Of a stretch of 64,000 bases of DNA, positions 35,212 to 45,258 are shown one piece after another. The notes beneath the pieces are model-generated. The model saw nothing but the letters and a program-made list of their open reading frames with translations. It did not search any database and was not told where the DNA came from. Location of the stretch: NCBI RefSeq assembly GCF_002309535.1, contig NZ_CP023275.1, positions 434,001 to 498,000 on the forward strand. The letters are read 5' to 3'. The stretch comes from Sulfurospirillum diekertiae (GTDB taxonomy: Bacteria > Campylobacterota > Campylobacteria > Campylobacterales > Sulfurospirillaceae). Positions within the stretch are counted from its first letter, which is position 1, and each line of letters begins with the position of its first letter. The translations under genes were made by a program, and so were the position numbers.

Positions 35212-36390
35212 CTAGGAACGTTTTAAAAGATAGGTTTTCCAAATCCAAATAGCTAATAAAAGTGCCGTACATCCAAACAATGCACCTATGATTCCGACAT
35301 AAGCCATTGAACTGTGCAAGATAACAAGACTACCAACAAAAGCACCTCCACCGATACCAATATTATAAATACCGGAGTAAAGTGACATCGCAACATCAGT
35401 TGCATCAGGCGTGAGCTCTAAAACCGTCACCTGAAGAATGAGGCTAATGAGACAAATTGCAATACCCCACCCCAGACATACACAACTTAATAAAAATTGA
35501 TACGGTGCAAGAGGGCGCATTAAAAGCAGCGCTACAATGAGCAATCCTAGTGAACATACAATGATCGTGAAAGGGTATTTATGTTTGAAATAAGCAAAAA
35601 TAGCACTTCCTATAAATCCTGCTATACCAAAAATAAAGAGAGTTAGTGTTGCAAAATGAGCACTTAAATGTGCGATTTGTTGCACAAAAGGTTCAATGTA
35701 AGAGTAGGCTGTAAAATGTGCCGTGATCGCTAAAGCGGTTAAAAGATAAACCCCCATAAGGGCAGGGCGTTTTACTAAAAGGGGTAAGCTTTTGAGTGAG
35801 CCTGCATTGACGCTAGGAAGCAGTGGCAAGACTTTCATCAAGACAAAAAGCATTAAAAATGCCAAAATGGCGATGCAGCCAAAGGTGGCTCTCCACCCTA
35901 AACTTTGCCCTATGATACGACCCAGTGGTAAGCCCAAAACGATGGCAAGTGATGTGCCTGTCGCTAGGATACCAAGGGCGCGTGTCTTTTTCCCTTCAGG
36001 GGCTAAACGATAGGTCAGTGAGGCAGTAATCGACCAAAAAACGGCGTGTGAGAAAGCAATGCCAATGCGAGAGATCATTAAAATCCAAAAGCTCCATGCG
36101 ATAGCGGAGAGAAGATGGCTCGCAATAAACAGAGCAAATAACAGCAAAAGCAAGCGACGTCGCTCCATATCTTTGGTGAGGAGCATCAATGGTAAGGAGA
36201 GGCTTGCAACCACCCACGCATAAACGGTCATCATGAGTCCTGCATGTGCTTCACTAATGTTAAAATCGTTTGCAATATCCGTCAGTAGGCTAATAGGCGC
36301 AAATTCGGTGGTGTTAAAAATAAACGCAGAAATGGTTAATCCAACTACAGGAAACCAGGGTTTCCATGACAAGAAAATCGAAGAATACAT
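35212..36390 (-). CDS. MFS transporter, SotB/AraJ-like sugar or drug exporter
   Basis: This 392-residue protein has 12 predicted membrane helices. N-terminal FIFNTTEFAPISLLTDIAND and MTVYAWVVASLSLPLMLLT, and the ATGTSLAIVLGLPLGRIIGQ motif are characteristic of the DHA1 SotB/AraJ/YdhP group, which exports sugars, arabinose-like compounds or drugs. It stands alone on the minus strand. The substrate cannot be told. Confidence 0.85.
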   Translation of the reverse strand: MYSSIFLSWKPWFPVVGLTISAFIFNTTEFAPISLLTDIANDFNISEAHAGLMMTVYAWVVASLSLPLMLLTKDMERRRLLLLLFALFIASHLLSAIAWSFWILMISRIGIAFSHAVFWSITASLTYRLAPEGKKTRALGILATGTSLAIVLGLPLGRIIGQSLGWRATFGCIAILAFLMLFVLMKVLPLLPSVNAGSLKSLPLLVKRPALMGVYLLTALAITAHFTAYSYIEPFVQQIAHLSAHFATLTLFIFGIAGFIGSAIFAYFKHKYPFTIIVCSLGLLIVALLLMRPLAPYQFLLSCVCLGWGIAICLISLILQVTVLELTPDATDVAMSLYSGIYNIGIGGGAFVGSLVILHSSMAYVGIIGALFGCTALLLAIWIWKTYLLKRS

Positions 36391-36528
36391 TACAAAAAGC
36401 CTTATGATAATTAGGCGATTATTGTAACTAAAGAAGTAATAGAAGCAGTTGAATTCACCTGTTGTGGAAGAGGAGATTTAATGAAATGCGTGTATAATAA
36501 TTGACTCAATATGATTCAAAGAGGAAGA
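36391..36528. promoter_or_regulatory. divergent promoter region MFS / YchJ-like gene
   Basis: An extended -10 box, TG followed by TATAAT (36493-36498), serves the plus-strand YchJ-like gene. AGAGGAAG (36519-36526) is its ribosome site. Confidence 0.5.
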
Positions 36529-36933
36529 ATGAAAGAAGCAAATCTCTGTCCATGCGGTAGTGGTAAAATGTATGCACAGTGTTGCGAGCTATACCACAAA
36601 AACTATAACGCTCCTACATGTGAAACACTGATGCGTTCACGCTACAGCGCATTTGTCTTTGGATTGATCGATTACCTCTATGAAACGACGCATCCAAGCC
36701 ATCGTACAAAGAAATTGAAAGAAGAAATTACCTTTACATGTAAAGGTTTGGCGTGGACAAAACTCGAAGTTTTGGAGACATGGCAAGGCGGTGAAAATGA
36801 CAAAGTGGGCAAAGTCTCTTTTCGAGCTTCGTATGTGCAAGATGGGCATGAAGGTTTACATGGTGAACATTCACGTTTTAAACGCTATGGTAAGGCGTGG
36901 ATGTATGTTGATGGAGAAGTAAAGGGCGAATAA
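36529..36933 (+). CDS. YchJ-family protein with SEC-C zinc motif
   Basis: This 134-residue protein starts with the SEC-C motif CPCGSGKMYAQCCELYH, followed by MRSRYSAFVFGLIDYLYETT and an NTF2-like C-terminal domain (VSFRASYVQDG, SRFKRYGKAWMYVDGE). YchJ proteins are widespread with no settled function. I chose the ATG at 36529 because of the AGAGGAAG upstream. Its stop shares a base with the start of the Crp/Fnr gene. One TTTACATGTAAA (36733), here extended to the 18-base palindrome ACCTTTACATGTAAAGGT, is read as FTCKG. Confidence 0.88.
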   Translation: MKEANLCPCGSGKMYAQCCELYHKNYNAPTCETLMRSRYSAFVFGLIDYLYETTHPSHRTKKLKEEITFTCKGLAWTKLEVLETWQGGENDKVGKVSFRASYVQDGHEGLHGEHSRFKRYGKAWMYVDGEVKGE

Positions 36934-37589
36934 TGTACGCATTGGACGTGATACAGCAAGAACTTAAAGAAGATATTGCACGTTTTGGGCGTGTTGTTTA
37001 TGTTAACAAAGGTGAAATCCTGATGCGCCCTGAAGAGTGCATGGAGCACTTTTTTGTCATCTTGGAAGGGCGTGTCAAAATTTCGCAAATCAACTTTGAA
37101 ACAGGAAAAGAGCAAATTCTTTATCTCCTTTCCAACGGCGATATGTATGACATCATTACGCTTTTAGATGCCAAAGTACATGAAAATGTAGCAATGGCGC
37201 TGGATAATGTAAAACTCTTGGTCTTTCCCATTGAGCTTTTTCGCGAGTGGATTGAAACAAAACCTTCTTTCAATAAGCTTTTTTTACCTTATGTGGCTAA
37301 ACAACTTCGAGAGGTTGAAACGTTAGCAAGTGATCTCTCACTTTACGATACTACAACGCGTTTAGTCAAATTAATTGCTAAAAACATTGAAACTCAAGGG
37401 GATAAACAAACCCTAAAACTCATTAATAACCTCTCCCATGAAGAGCTTGCAAGTCTTGTCGGTACGGTACGAAAAGTGCTCAATCGCAACCTTCAGTCGC
37501 TTAAAAAACAAGGACTTATTGATATCAAACGCAAAGAGATTTTCATCAAAGACTCTCAAAATCTGCTTGAACATCTTCCTGAAGAATAA
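36933..37589 (+). CDS. Crp/Fnr-family transcriptional regulator
   Basis: This 218-residue protein has an N-terminal cyclic-nucleotide-type beta roll (about 20-120; EECMEHFFVILEGRVKISQI), a dimer helix and a C-terminal Crp-type winged helix (NNLSHEELASLVGTVRKVLNRNLQSLKKQG). The four-Cys cluster of FNR is missing, so it is not an oxygen-sensing [4Fe-4S] FNR. The cAMP-binding Arg/Ser set is not evident. Its targets are unknown; nearby genes include Hsp20. Confidence 0.85.
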   Translation: MYALDVIQQELKEDIARFGRVVYVNKGEILMRPEECMEHFFVILEGRVKISQINFETGKEQILYLLSNGDMYDIITLLDAKVHENVAMALDNVKLLVFPIELFREWIETKPSFNKLFLPYVAKQLREVETLASDLSLYDTTTRLVKLIAKNIETQGDKQTLKLINNLSHEELASLVGTVRKVLNRNLQSLKKQGLIDIKRKEIFIKDSQNLLEHLPEE

Positions 37590-37770
37590 ACATCATACAA
37601 CCCCCCCCATTCTGCCTCGTGTGAGGCAAGCTTTAGCACCACAGCAGCTTAGCATAGGCTTTTGTGTGTTGCCTAAAAGCCATGAAAAAATGATTTTTTG
37701 TGCTACTTAAGTGGCAGACAAAACGCTTTATATGTACTAAACTTCTTCCAAAAAATAAAGGAGTTTTACC
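37590..37770 (+). promoter_or_regulatory. hsp20 upstream region with C8 tract and near-perfect palindrome
   Basis: The spacer holds, in order: a run of eight C (37601-37608), a small hairpin TGCCTC-GTGT-GAGGCA (37613-37628), an AT hairpin around AAAAAATGATTTTTT, the near-palindrome TGCTACTTAAGTGGCA (37701-37716), a -10-like TTTATATGT (37728-37736) and AAGGAG before the hsp20 ATG. The palindrome sits where a -35 region would be, so it is a good candidate operator for a heat-shock or stress repressor. Confidence 0.5.
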
Positions 37771-38199
37771 ATGTTAGTCACACGATTTAATCCATACAAA
37801 GAGCTTAAAGCGTTGGAGAGTCGGTTGTTTAACTACTATCCAATCGAAACTGAAGAGAGTGACATCTCTGCTTTTAAACCCACAGTCAGTACAAGGGAAG
37901 GTGAGTTTGCTTACCATGTCGAAATTGATCTTCCAGGGGTTAAAAAAGAAGACATTCACATTGACCTCAAAGACAATCAAATCGTCATCTCCGGAGAGCG
38001 AAGCTTCAAAGAAGAGCGCCAAGAAAAAGACTACTACAAAGTCGAAAGTAGTTACGGCAAGTTCCAACGAAGTTTTGCATTGCCTGAAAACGTCGATGTG
38101 GAAAATATTGAAGCAAGTAGTGAAAACGGTGTCCTCGAAGTTGTGCTTCCAAAACTCAAAGTTGAAAAAGCCGAAGTGAAAAAAATTCAAGTCAAATAG
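37771..38199 (+). CDS. small heat-shock protein Hsp20/alpha-crystallin family
   Basis: This ATP-independent holdase chaperone has 142 residues. The alpha-crystallin domain covers about 40-135: YHVEIDLPGVKKEDIHIDLK, IVISGERSFKEE, SYGKFQRSFALPENVD and the C-terminal ENGVLEVVLPKL, with the IxI-like tail KIQV. It stands as a single transcription unit, closed by a hairpin. Confidence 0.94.
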   Translation: MLVTRFNPYKELKALESRLFNYYPIETEESDISAFKPTVSTREGEFAYHVEIDLPGVKKEDIHIDLKDNQIVISGERSFKEERQEKDYYKVESSYGKFQRSFALPENVDVENIEASSENGVLEVVLPKLKVEKAEVKKIQVK

Positions 38200-38202
38200 T
38201 GA

Positions 38203-38233
38203 CTTTAGGCAAGAGTTTTTCTCTTGCCTAAAG
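38203..38233 (+). terminator. hairpin terminator after hsp20
   Basis: A perfect 13-bp stem, CTTTAGGCAAGAG / CTCTTGCCTAAAG, with a five-T loop begins four bases after the hsp20 stop. There is no T-run after it, so it may work as a stabiliser as well as a terminator. Confidence 0.7.
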
Positions 38234-38353
38234 CACGATTATGACTATTGTACTGTAACTTTCTTACATTATTATTTCCAAGTCCTTCTAAATATTCTAT
38301 CCTCTTTAAATCTTATAACAAATATAATTCATAAAGCATCTCTTTATTTATGC

Positions 38354-38359
38354 TACAAT
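38354..38359 (+). promoter_or_regulatory. -10 box of the CHASE-GGDEF gene
   Basis: TACAAT preceded by TATGC (extended -10) lies 28 bases before the preferred start codon. The T-rich upstream stretch without a -35 is typical of Campylobacterota. Confidence 0.5.
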
Positions 38360-38387
38360 TGCTGTACTCATGATGAGAGGAAAATGC

Positions 38388-40706
38388 ATGGCGCGATTGA
38401 AATTGTTATCTAAGTCATTTCTTTTTGCATTATTAATTTTAGTATGTGGAGTAAGTTTTTCTGGCTATTTAGCATGGAAAAGTGCAACATGGATCCAAAC
38501 ATTAGAAAATGAACGATTTACAACAGCTACAAAACAAACTGCTCTTTTAATCCGCAATAAGCTTAATGAAAATATCCAACTGCTTCATAGTGCTGTAGCA
38601 TTTATCACGGCTTCTGATAATGTTACTAGAGAAGAGTGGTATTTTTTTACAAAAGAGCATACCCTTGAAACAAGTTTTATAGGACAAGAAGGGTTAGTGT
38701 ATGCGCCACGTATAAAAATCAATGAGCGTACTCAACATGAAGAACTTATGCACGCAGAGGGATTAACACATTATCAGATTCATCCTAAAACATCTAATGC
38801 AGATGCGTATCCTATTGTTTTGATTGAACCGTTTAATGAACGCAATAAAAAGGCACTTGGGTTTGATCTATTTTCTGAGACAACACGCCAAAATGCTATA
38901 AAAGAAGCAATACAAAAAAGAGATATCGCTATCTCTTCCAAAATACAATTGATTCAAAGAGCAGATTCTGAACTAAATGCAGGTTTTATTATTGTTCATC
39001 CCATTTACACTAAAGATATATTGATTAAAACACCTGAAAAGCAAGATGATGCATTCATAGGAATAGTCAGTATTGCCATCAATGCTCAAAAATTGTTTAT
39101 GGATGTTTTAGGCGCTAGGTATATTACTTTGGATTTTGAAATCTATGATGGGGATACTCTGCTTGAAACAGAAAAATTGTATGATTCCAACCCTTCAATG
39201 AAAACAGCACGTTTAGAGCATAATTTACTGATAGATATTTATGGGAAACACTGGACGCTTCATTTTAAAACAAATGAAGCACTGGATCTTGGCATAAGTC
39301 AGTATTTACCATGGATTGAACTTTTTTTTGGGATAGCATTTTCATTTATACTCGCTGGATGGATTTATGCGCTTCAACAAACACAAAAAAAAGCATACGC
39401 TATAGCTGCTGATAAGACAAAACTCCTTGCTAAGTCCGAATCAAAGATACGCACTATTTTTCAAACAATGCAAGAAGGTATTATTGTTTTGGATAAAGAA
39501 CGGATTATTATAGAGTGTAATTTAGCCGCGCAAGGGATGTTAGGGTTTTCCAAAAGTGAGATTGTTGGTAAATCGAGTAATGATTTGAATTGGAATTTCA
39601 TCCATGAAGATGGCTCTGCATTTCATATGGAAGATCGTCCATATTATAAAGTCTTTATGACAGGTGTACCACAAAGCAATATTATGATTGGCATGAAACG
39701 ACAAGATAGTTTGGTTTTATGGCTAAAAATGAATGCACAGCCTCTTTACTCTGATGATTTTAAAGATGTTAATTCAGTGCTTATTACGTTTAGTGATATT
39801 ACGGAGTATCAAAAATCCAAACGCGAGCTTGAAAAATATCTTCAAATTATTGATGCACATGTGATTATTTCAAGTACCGATTTACATGGGATTATCACCG
39901 AAGTGAGTGAGGCATTTTGTAAAATTTCGGGGTATAGCCAAGAAGAACTTATTGGCAGAAGTCATAATATCGTGAGACATCCCGATATGCCTACGACACT
40001 GTATAAAGAGATGTGGAGTGCTTTAAAAAAAGGTATTTCATGGTCTGGTGAGATTAAAAATAGACGCAAAGATGGATCTGATTATTGGATAGAGACGATT
40101 ATTGAACCTCGGTATGATGAGGAGTATTCCCTAGTGGGGTTCACTGCAATTCGTCATGATATTACGGATAAAAAAAGAGTTGAAGAGCTCTCCATTACCG
40201 ATCGTTTGACGGGGCTGTATAATCGCCTTAAACTTGATGAACTTTTTGCATCGTATCTTAGTATTACCAAACGGCATCAAACGCCTTTTTCAATCGTTCT
40301 TCTAGATATTGATAAATTCAAATCGGTGAATGATACGTATGGGCATCAAGTAGGAGATAGCTTGCTGCAAGAGATAGCAAAACTTTTAAAAACCAATGTT
40401 CGTTTTGAAGATGCTGTAGGAAGATGGGGAGGGGAAGAATTTTTGATTCTTCTCCCCAATAGTAATAGTGAAGATGCACGGCTATTGGCAGAAAAGCTTC
40501 GTGGTGTCATTGAAGCAGAAGATTTTGCGTACGTAGGAAGTCGTACAGCCAGTTTTGGCGTGGCAACATATCATCAAAATGATGATGAAAAAAGTATGAC
40601 TGCACGAGCCGATGAGGCGCTCTACCTTGCAAAAGAGAATGGTCGTAACCGTGTTGAAGTGGAAATACATACGTGTAATTTGCCATCTTCCTCAACTCCC
40701 TCTTAA
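38388..40706 (+). CDS. CHASE-PAS-PAS-GGDEF diguanylate cyclase
   Basis: This 772-residue inner-membrane protein starts at the ATG at 38388, with AGAGGA six bases upstream; two earlier ATGs overlap that site. Domains: membrane helix (FLFALLILVCGVSFSGYLAW), periplasmic CHASE domain (about 70-280, with FIGQEGLVYAPRI), second helix (IELFFGIAFSFILAGWIYAL), PAS 1 (FQTMQEGIIVLDKERIIIEC), PAS 2 (VSEAFCKISGYSQEELIGRS), then GGDEF with GRWGGEEFLILLPN and an RFED I-site. It should be an active, product-inhibited c-di-GMP synthase. The CHASE ligand is unknown. No TTTACATGTAAA occurs inside it. Confidence 0.9.
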   Translation: MARLKLLSKSFLFALLILVCGVSFSGYLAWKSATWIQTLENERFTTATKQTALLIRNKLNENIQLLHSAVAFITASDNVTREEWYFFTKEHTLETSFIGQEGLVYAPRIKINERTQHEELMHAEGLTHYQIHPKTSNADAYPIVLIEPFNERNKKALGFDLFSETTRQNAIKEAIQKRDIAISSKIQLIQRADSELNAGFIIVHPIYTKDILIKTPEKQDDAFIGIVSIAINAQKLFMDVLGARYITLDFEIYDGDTLLETEKLYDSNPSMKTARLEHNLLIDIYGKHWTLHFKTNEALDLGISQYLPWIELFFGIAFSFILAGWIYALQQTQKKAYAIAADKTKLLAKSESKIRTIFQTMQEGIIVLDKERIIIECNLAAQGMLGFSKSEIVGKSSNDLNWNFIHEDGSAFHMEDRPYYKVFMTGVPQSNIMIGMKRQDSLVLWLKMNAQPLYSDDFKDVNSVLITFSDITEYQKSKRELEKYLQIIDAHVIISSTDLHGIITEVSEAFCKISGYSQEELIGRSHNIVRHPDMPTTLYKEMWSALKKGISWSGEIKNRRKDGSDYWIETIIEPRYDEEYSLVGFTAIRHDITDKKRVEELSITDRLTGLYNRLKLDELFASYLSITKRHQTPFSIVLLDIDKFKSVNDTYGHQVGDSLLQEIAKLLKTNVRFEDAVGRWGGEEFLILLPNSNSEDARLLAEKLRGVIEAEDFAYVGSRTASFGVATYHQNDDEKSMTARADEALYLAKENGRNRVEVEIHTCNLPSSSTPS

Positions 40707-40747
40707 TCTAAATACAGTAAAATATTTTTTTACATGTAAGGATTTAA

Positions 40748-41566
40748 ATGCATTTTTGGAACAACATTTACAGCCAGTTTGACCCTGTCGCTTTCAAGCT
40801 AGGACCCATTGCTGTGCATTGGTATGGCATTATGTATATATGTGCTCTTTTGGGTGCCCTTTATGCCGCTAAATGGTTTGTCAAAAAAGATAATTTAGGC
40901 TTCAGCAACCAAACGTTAGAGAGCTATTTTATTTGGATTGAGATTGGCATTATTTTAGGTGCGCGTATTGGTTATATTCTCTTTTACGATCCGCATGTGG
41001 ATTATTATCTTGCGCATCCATGGCAAATGTTCAATCCTTTCATCGATGGTACATTTGTTGGAATTAGAGGCATGAGTTATCATGGAGCTATCGTTGGATT
41101 TTTTATTGGCACTTGGTTCTTTTATCTCAAACATAAAATCAATGTATGGAGGCTTTTGGATGTAGTAGCCTTGAGTGTTCCCGTGGGGTATATTTTTGGA
41201 CGTATTGGCAATTTTCTCAACCAAGAACTCTTTGGTCGTCCTACGGATGTTCCATGGGGCATTTATGTCGATGGTGTTCTTCGTCACCCTTCTCAACTCT
41301 ATGAAGCGTTCCTTGAGGGTTTTATGGTTTTTGTGATGCTTTACGTGTATCGAAATTTCAAAAAATACGATGGTGAGCTCATCGCCCTTTATGGATTTTT
41401 GTACTCTCTTGGACGATTTATTGCAGAGTTTTGGAGAGAGCCAGATTTCCAAATTGGTTTTGTCTATGGCGACTGGATGAGTAAGGGACAAGCCCTTTCA
41501 ATTTTGATGATAATTGCTTCTTTATTATTATATGGTGTAATAATCAAACGAGGAAAAAGGGGATAA
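40748..41566 (+). CDS. lgt: phosphatidylglycerol--prolipoprotein diacylglyceryl transferase
   Basis: This is the inner-membrane enzyme that lipidates the lipobox cysteine of prolipoproteins. The 272 residues show HWYGIMYICALLGALY, GARIGYILFYDP, the signature RGMSYHGAIVG and GRIGNFLNQELFGRPTDVPW. The ribosome site AAGGA comes from a one-base variant of the recurrent palindrome (TTTACATGTAAG, 40729-40740). A nested G-rich/C-rich inverted repeat follows the stop (about 41556-41592), possibly a terminator. Confidence 0.94.
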   Translation: MHFWNNIYSQFDPVAFKLGPIAVHWYGIMYICALLGALYAAKWFVKKDNLGFSNQTLESYFIWIEIGIILGARIGYILFYDPHVDYYLAHPWQMFNPFIDGTFVGIRGMSYHGAIVGFFIGTWFFYLKHKINVWRLLDVVALSVPVGYIFGRIGNFLNQELFGRPTDVPWGIYVDGVLRHPSQLYEAFLEGFMVFVMLYVYRNFKKYDGELIALYGFLYSLGRFIAEFWREPDFQIGFVYGDWMSKGQALSILMIIASLLLYGVIIKRGKRG

Positions 41567-41755
41567 AAAAATCCCTTTTAAATCCCCTTTCGTGTATTAT
41601 AATTTCAACTAGTATGTACAAAATGACATAATCATTGATTGTTCAAACTTGTTGCAATTTCCCTAAATAGGGTATTTTGTAAGAGATTGACATTCATAAG
41701 TGTGTTGTTCTGCACATTTATGAGCGTTTATCAAACTTCACAAAAAGGATGAGAT
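41567..41755 (+). promoter_or_regulatory. region upstream of frdCAB
   Basis: This 189-base spacer between lgt and frdC begins with the inverted repeat noted under lgt. It contains the short palindrome CCCTAAATAGGG (41661-41672) followed by TATTTT as a possible -10, and ends in AAGGATGAGAT before the GTG start of frdC. I found no convincing FNR- or Crp-type box. Confidence 0.4.
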
Positions 41756-42538
41756 GTGAGTGACCTACTTGAAGGGTTTTTAGGTACGAGCGTTGAGGGG
41801 AAAAAGAGTAGAGTTCCAGCCAAACTTGATTATATTCAAAGTGCGACTGGTCTATTCTTAGGTTTGTTTATGTGGGGACATATGTTCTTTGTATCAACGA
41901 TTTTGATCAGCAAAGACTTTATGTACACCATAACCAAAATGTTTGAAGGCAGTATGTTCCTAAGCGAACCACAGCCTATAATCGTTTCTGGGATTGTCTT
42001 GTTTGTATTTGCAGTCTTTATTGTACATGCGATGCTTGGTATGAGAAAATTGCCTATCAATTTTAGACAATATCAAGCATATAAAACACATATGGGTATG
42101 ATGAAACACGATGATACAACGATGTGGTTTACACAAGCATTCACCGGTTTTGCAATGTTCTTCTTAGGTTCTGCGCACCTCTTTACCATGGCAACCCAAG
42201 CAGATAAAATTGGACCATTTGGTTCATCAGATAGAATGTACAGCGAATTTATGTGGCCATTTTATCTTCTTCTTCTTCTTGCTGTTGAGTTCCACGGTGG
42301 TATTGGTCTTTATCGCCTCTGTGTTAAATGGGGTTGGTTTGAAGGAGCAGATGCAAAATCTTCTCGTAAAAATCTCAAAAAAGCTAAATGGGCTATTACA
42401 ACATTTTTCTTAGCACTTGGTCTTTTAACACTTGCAGCATACGTAAAAATCGGTTATGAACACAGAAATAACGTAGGTGAGAAATACAAACCAACGGCAC
42501 AACTAGAAGTAAGATATGATGTGAAGGTTAGGGCGTAA
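41756..42538 (+). CDS. frdC: fumarate reductase dihaem cytochrome b subunit
   Basis: This is the membrane anchor that oxidises menaquinol and passes electrons to FrdB; 260 residues, five helices. The His residues expected to bind two haems b appear in [29 protein letters not shown] and [11 protein letters not shown], as in Wolinella succinogenes FrdC. The start is GTG, with AAGGA six bases upstream. The order frdC-frdA-frdB matches Wolinella and Campylobacter. Confidence 0.94.
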   Translation: MSDLLEGFLGTSVEGKKSRVPAKLDYIQSATGLFLGLFMWGHMFFVSTILISKDFMYTITKMFEGSMFLSEPQPIIVSGIVLFVFAVFIVHAMLGMRKLPINFRQYQAYKTHMGMMKHDDTTMWFTQAFTGFAMFFLGSAHLFTMATQADKIGPFGSSDRMYSEFMWPFYLLLLLAVEFHGGIGLYRLCVKWGWFEGADAKSSRKNLKKAKWAITTFFLALGLLTLAAYVKIGYEHRNNVGEKYKPTAQLEVRYDVKVRA

Positions 42539-42540
42539 AA

Positions 42541-44526
42541 ATGAACGTAAAATATTGTGATGCACTGGTTATCGGTGGTGGTTTAGCAGGTCTTAGAGCG
42601 GCGATTGCAACGCAATCTAAAGGTCTTAGTACAACAGTTTTAAGTCTTTGTCCAGTTAAGAGATCTCACTCTGCTGCGGCACAAGGTGGTATGCAAGCAA
42701 GTCTTGGTAACTCAAAAATGAGTCGTGGTGACAACGAAGATGTTCACTTTGCCGATACTGTAAAAGGTAGTGACTGGGGTTGTGACCAAGAAGTTGCACG
42801 TATGTTCGTTACCGTTGCTCCTAAAGCGATTCGTGAATTAGCGGGCTGGGGCGTACCTTGGACTAGAATTGCTAAAGGTGGTAGAGAAGCTATCATCAAT
42901 GCTGAGAGAACAACGATCGTGGAAGACGATGAAGTACATGGTTATATCCACTCTCGTGACTTTGGTGGTACTAAAAAATGGAGAACCTGTTATACAGCAG
43001 ATGCTACAGGTCATACCATGCTTTTTGGTGTTGCGAATGAAGCTCTTAAACATAATGTCAATATTGAAGATAGAAAAGAAGCGATTGCTTTAATTCATGA
43101 AAATAACCGTTGTTACGGTGCGATTGTAAGAGACCTTGTAACGGGTGAGCTTTGGGCTTATGTTGCTAAAGGTACTTTGATCGCAACGGGGGGTTACGGA
43201 AGACTTTACAAACAAACAACTAATGCGGTTATTTGTGATGGTATTGGTGCTGCTATTGCTCTAGAAACGGGTGTTGCAACACTGGGTAACATGGAAGCAG
43301 TACAATTCCACCCAACCCCAATCGTTCCTTCAGGTATTCTTTTAACAGAAGGCTGTAGAGGTGATGGTGGTTTACTCCGAGACGTTGATGGTCATAGATT
43401 TATGCCTGACTACGAGCCAGAGAAAAAAGAATTGGCTAGCCGTGACGTTGTAAGTCGTCGTATGATGGAACACATCCGTAAAGGTAAAGGTGTTAAATCT
43501 CCATATGGCGAGCACTTGTGGTTAGATATTTCTATCCTTGGTCGTGCGCACATTGAGAGAAACCTAAGAGATGTACAAGAAATTTGTCAAATCTTTAACG
43601 GTATCGATCCTGCGGATGAAGGTCCAAAAGGCTGGGCACCCGTTCTTCCAATGCAACATTACTCAATGGGTGGTATTAGAACCAAACCAACCGGTGAGTC
43701 TCCAACACTTTCAGGTCTTTTTTCTGCGGGTGAAGCTGCTTGTTGGGATATGCACGGATTTAACCGCCTTGGTGGTAACTCAGTCAGTGAAACCGTTGTT
43801 GCAGGTATGATTGTTGGTGATTATTTTGCGGATTATTGTTTATCAAATGAAGTCAATGTTAATACAGCAACGATTGAAAAAGCATTGAAAAAACAATCTG
43901 ATTTCATCAACCACTTGTTAACCAACAAAGGTAAATTTAATATCTTTGAAATCAAAAACAGAATGAGAGATATTATGTGGGAAAAAGTTGCGATTTTCCG
44001 TGATGGCAAAGGTCTTGCTGAAGCAGTTAACGAGCTTGAAGAACTTCTCAAAAAATCTCATGATGTTACGATTAAATCTAAAACAACTTCTGCTAACCCA
44101 GAGCTTGAAGAGGCATACCGTGTTCCAATGATGCTTAAACTTGCTCTTTGTGTTGCTGCAGGTGCACGTGATAGAACAGAGAGTCGTGGTGCGCATTACC
44201 GTGAAGACTTCTTGAAACGTGATGATGCGAACTGGTTGAAACGTACCCTTACTTCATGGAAAGAGGGCGCTACCCTTCCAACGGTAAGTTACGAAGACCT
44301 CGATATTATGAAAATGGAAATTCCACCAGCGTTCCGCGGATACGGTGCAAAGGGCATGATTATTGAAAATGAGTTAAGCCTTAAACGCCAAGAAGAAGTG
44401 GATAAACTCCGTGAAGAGATGGAAGCCGCAGGCAAAGACAGATATATGATTCAAGATGCGCTTATGCCATTTGAGCTTCAACCATACTATAAAGCTAAAA
44501 ATGAGAGATTTGGAGATGCAAAATGA
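42541..44526 (+). CDS. frdA: fumarate reductase flavoprotein subunit
   Basis: This subunit reduces fumarate to succinate using covalently bound FAD. The 661 residues include the dinucleotide fold [19 protein letters not shown], the FAD-attachment His in [17 protein letters not shown], the active-site [20 protein letters not shown], and the C-terminal substrate Arg/His region [11 protein letters not shown] with [11 protein letters not shown]. It overlaps frdB by four bases. A highly expressed gene; it contains no TTTACATGTAAA. Confidence 0.96.
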   Translation: MNVKYCDALVIGGGLAGLRAAIATQSKGLSTTVLSLCPVKRSHSAAAQGGMQASLGNSKMSRGDNEDVHFADTVKGSDWGCDQEVARMFVTVAPKAIRELAGWGVPWTRIAKGGREAIINAERTTIVEDDEVHGYIHSRDFGGTKKWRTCYTADATGHTMLFGVANEALKHNVNIEDRKEAIALIHENNRCYGAIVRDLVTGELWAYVAKGTLIATGGYGRLYKQTTNAVICDGIGAAIALETGVATLGNMEAVQFHPTPIVPSGILLTEGCRGDGGLLRDVDGHRFMPDYEPEKKELASRDVVSRRMMEHIRKGKGVKSPYGEHLWLDISILGRAHIERNLRDVQEICQIFNGIDPADEGPKGWAPVLPMQHYSMGGIRTKPTGESPTLSGLFSAGEAACWDMHGFNRLGGNSVSETVVAGMIVGDYFADYCLSNEVNVNTATIEKALKKQSDFINHLLTNKGKFNIFEIKNRMRDIMWEKVAIFRDGKGLAEAVNELEELLKKSHDVTIKSKTTSANPELEEAYRVPMMLKLALCVAAGARDRTESRGAHYREDFLKRDDANWLKRTLTSWKEGATLPTVSYEDLDIMKMEIPPAFRGYGAKGMIIENELSLKRQEEVDKLREEMEAAGKDRYMIQDALMPFELQPYYKAKNERFGDAK

Positions 44527-45242
44527 GTAGAACTATTACCATAAGGGCTATGAAATATAACCCACAATCAAAACTTTCAAAAGCACATTTTGCAGAGTAC
44601 AAACTTGAAGAAACTGATGGTATGACACTGTTTATTGCGCTTACGAAAATTCGCGAAACAATGGATGCTGACCTTTCTTTTGACTTTGTATGCCGTGCAG
44701 GTATCTGTGGAAGTTGCGGTATGATGGTTAATGGTAAACCTGCCCTTGCATGTAGAACATTGACAAAAAATTTCCCAGGCGGCGTGATTCAATTGATGCC
44801 AATGCCAGCATTTAAACTCATTAAAGACCTTTCAGTTGATACAGGTAACTGGATGAACGGTATGAGTAAACGTGTTGAGAGTTGGATTCATACGAACCAT
44901 AAACCAGATATTTCTAAACTTGAAGCACCGATGGATCCAAAACTCGCAGATGAGACGTTTGAGCTTGATCGTTGTATTGAGTGCGGTATCTGTGTTGCGG
45001 CATGTGGTACAAAATTGATGAGACCAAACTTTATTGGTGCCGTTGGTTTGAACCGTGTTGCACGTTTTGCAATGGATCCACACGATGAAAGAACCGATGA
45101 AGACTTCTATGAGCTTGTTGGCGATGATGATGGAATCTTTGGATGTATGAGTCTCGTTGCGTGCGAAGACAACTGTCCAAAACACTTACCACTTCAATCA
45201 AAAATTGCTTATATGAGACGAAAACTCGTCGCTCTCAAATAA
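44523..45242 (+). CDS. frdB: fumarate reductase iron-sulfur subunit
   Basis: This subunit wires FrdC haems to FrdA FAD through three clusters. The 239 residues show the [2Fe-2S] site [21 protein letters not shown], the [4Fe-4S] site [12 protein letters not shown] and the third cluster set around [17 protein letters not shown]. It ends the operon, followed by a strong hairpin. Confidence 0.96.
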   Translation: MSRTITIRAMKYNPQSKLSKAHFAEYKLEETDGMTLFIALTKIRETMDADLSFDFVCRAGICGSCGMMVNGKPALACRTLTKNFPGGVIQLMPMPAFKLIKDLSVDTGNWMNGMSKRVESWIHTNHKPDISKLEAPMDPKLADETFELDRCIECGICVAACGTKLMRPNFIGAVGLNRVARFAMDPHDERTDEDFYELVGDDDGIFGCMSLVACEDNCPKHLPLQSKIAYMRRKLVALK

Positions 45243-45258
45243 AAAATTGCCTTCTTTT

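Noticed and set aside
37774-38190. 138-codon minus-strand frame opposite hsp20
   Set aside because: It is antisense to a clear Hsp20 gene, rich in Phe from the Lys/Glu codons of the real gene, and has no ribosome site.
41600-41755. FNR-type operator upstream of frdC
   Set aside because: Stretches such as TTGATTGTTCAAAC resemble half-sites, but no full TTGAT-N4-ATCAA match is present.
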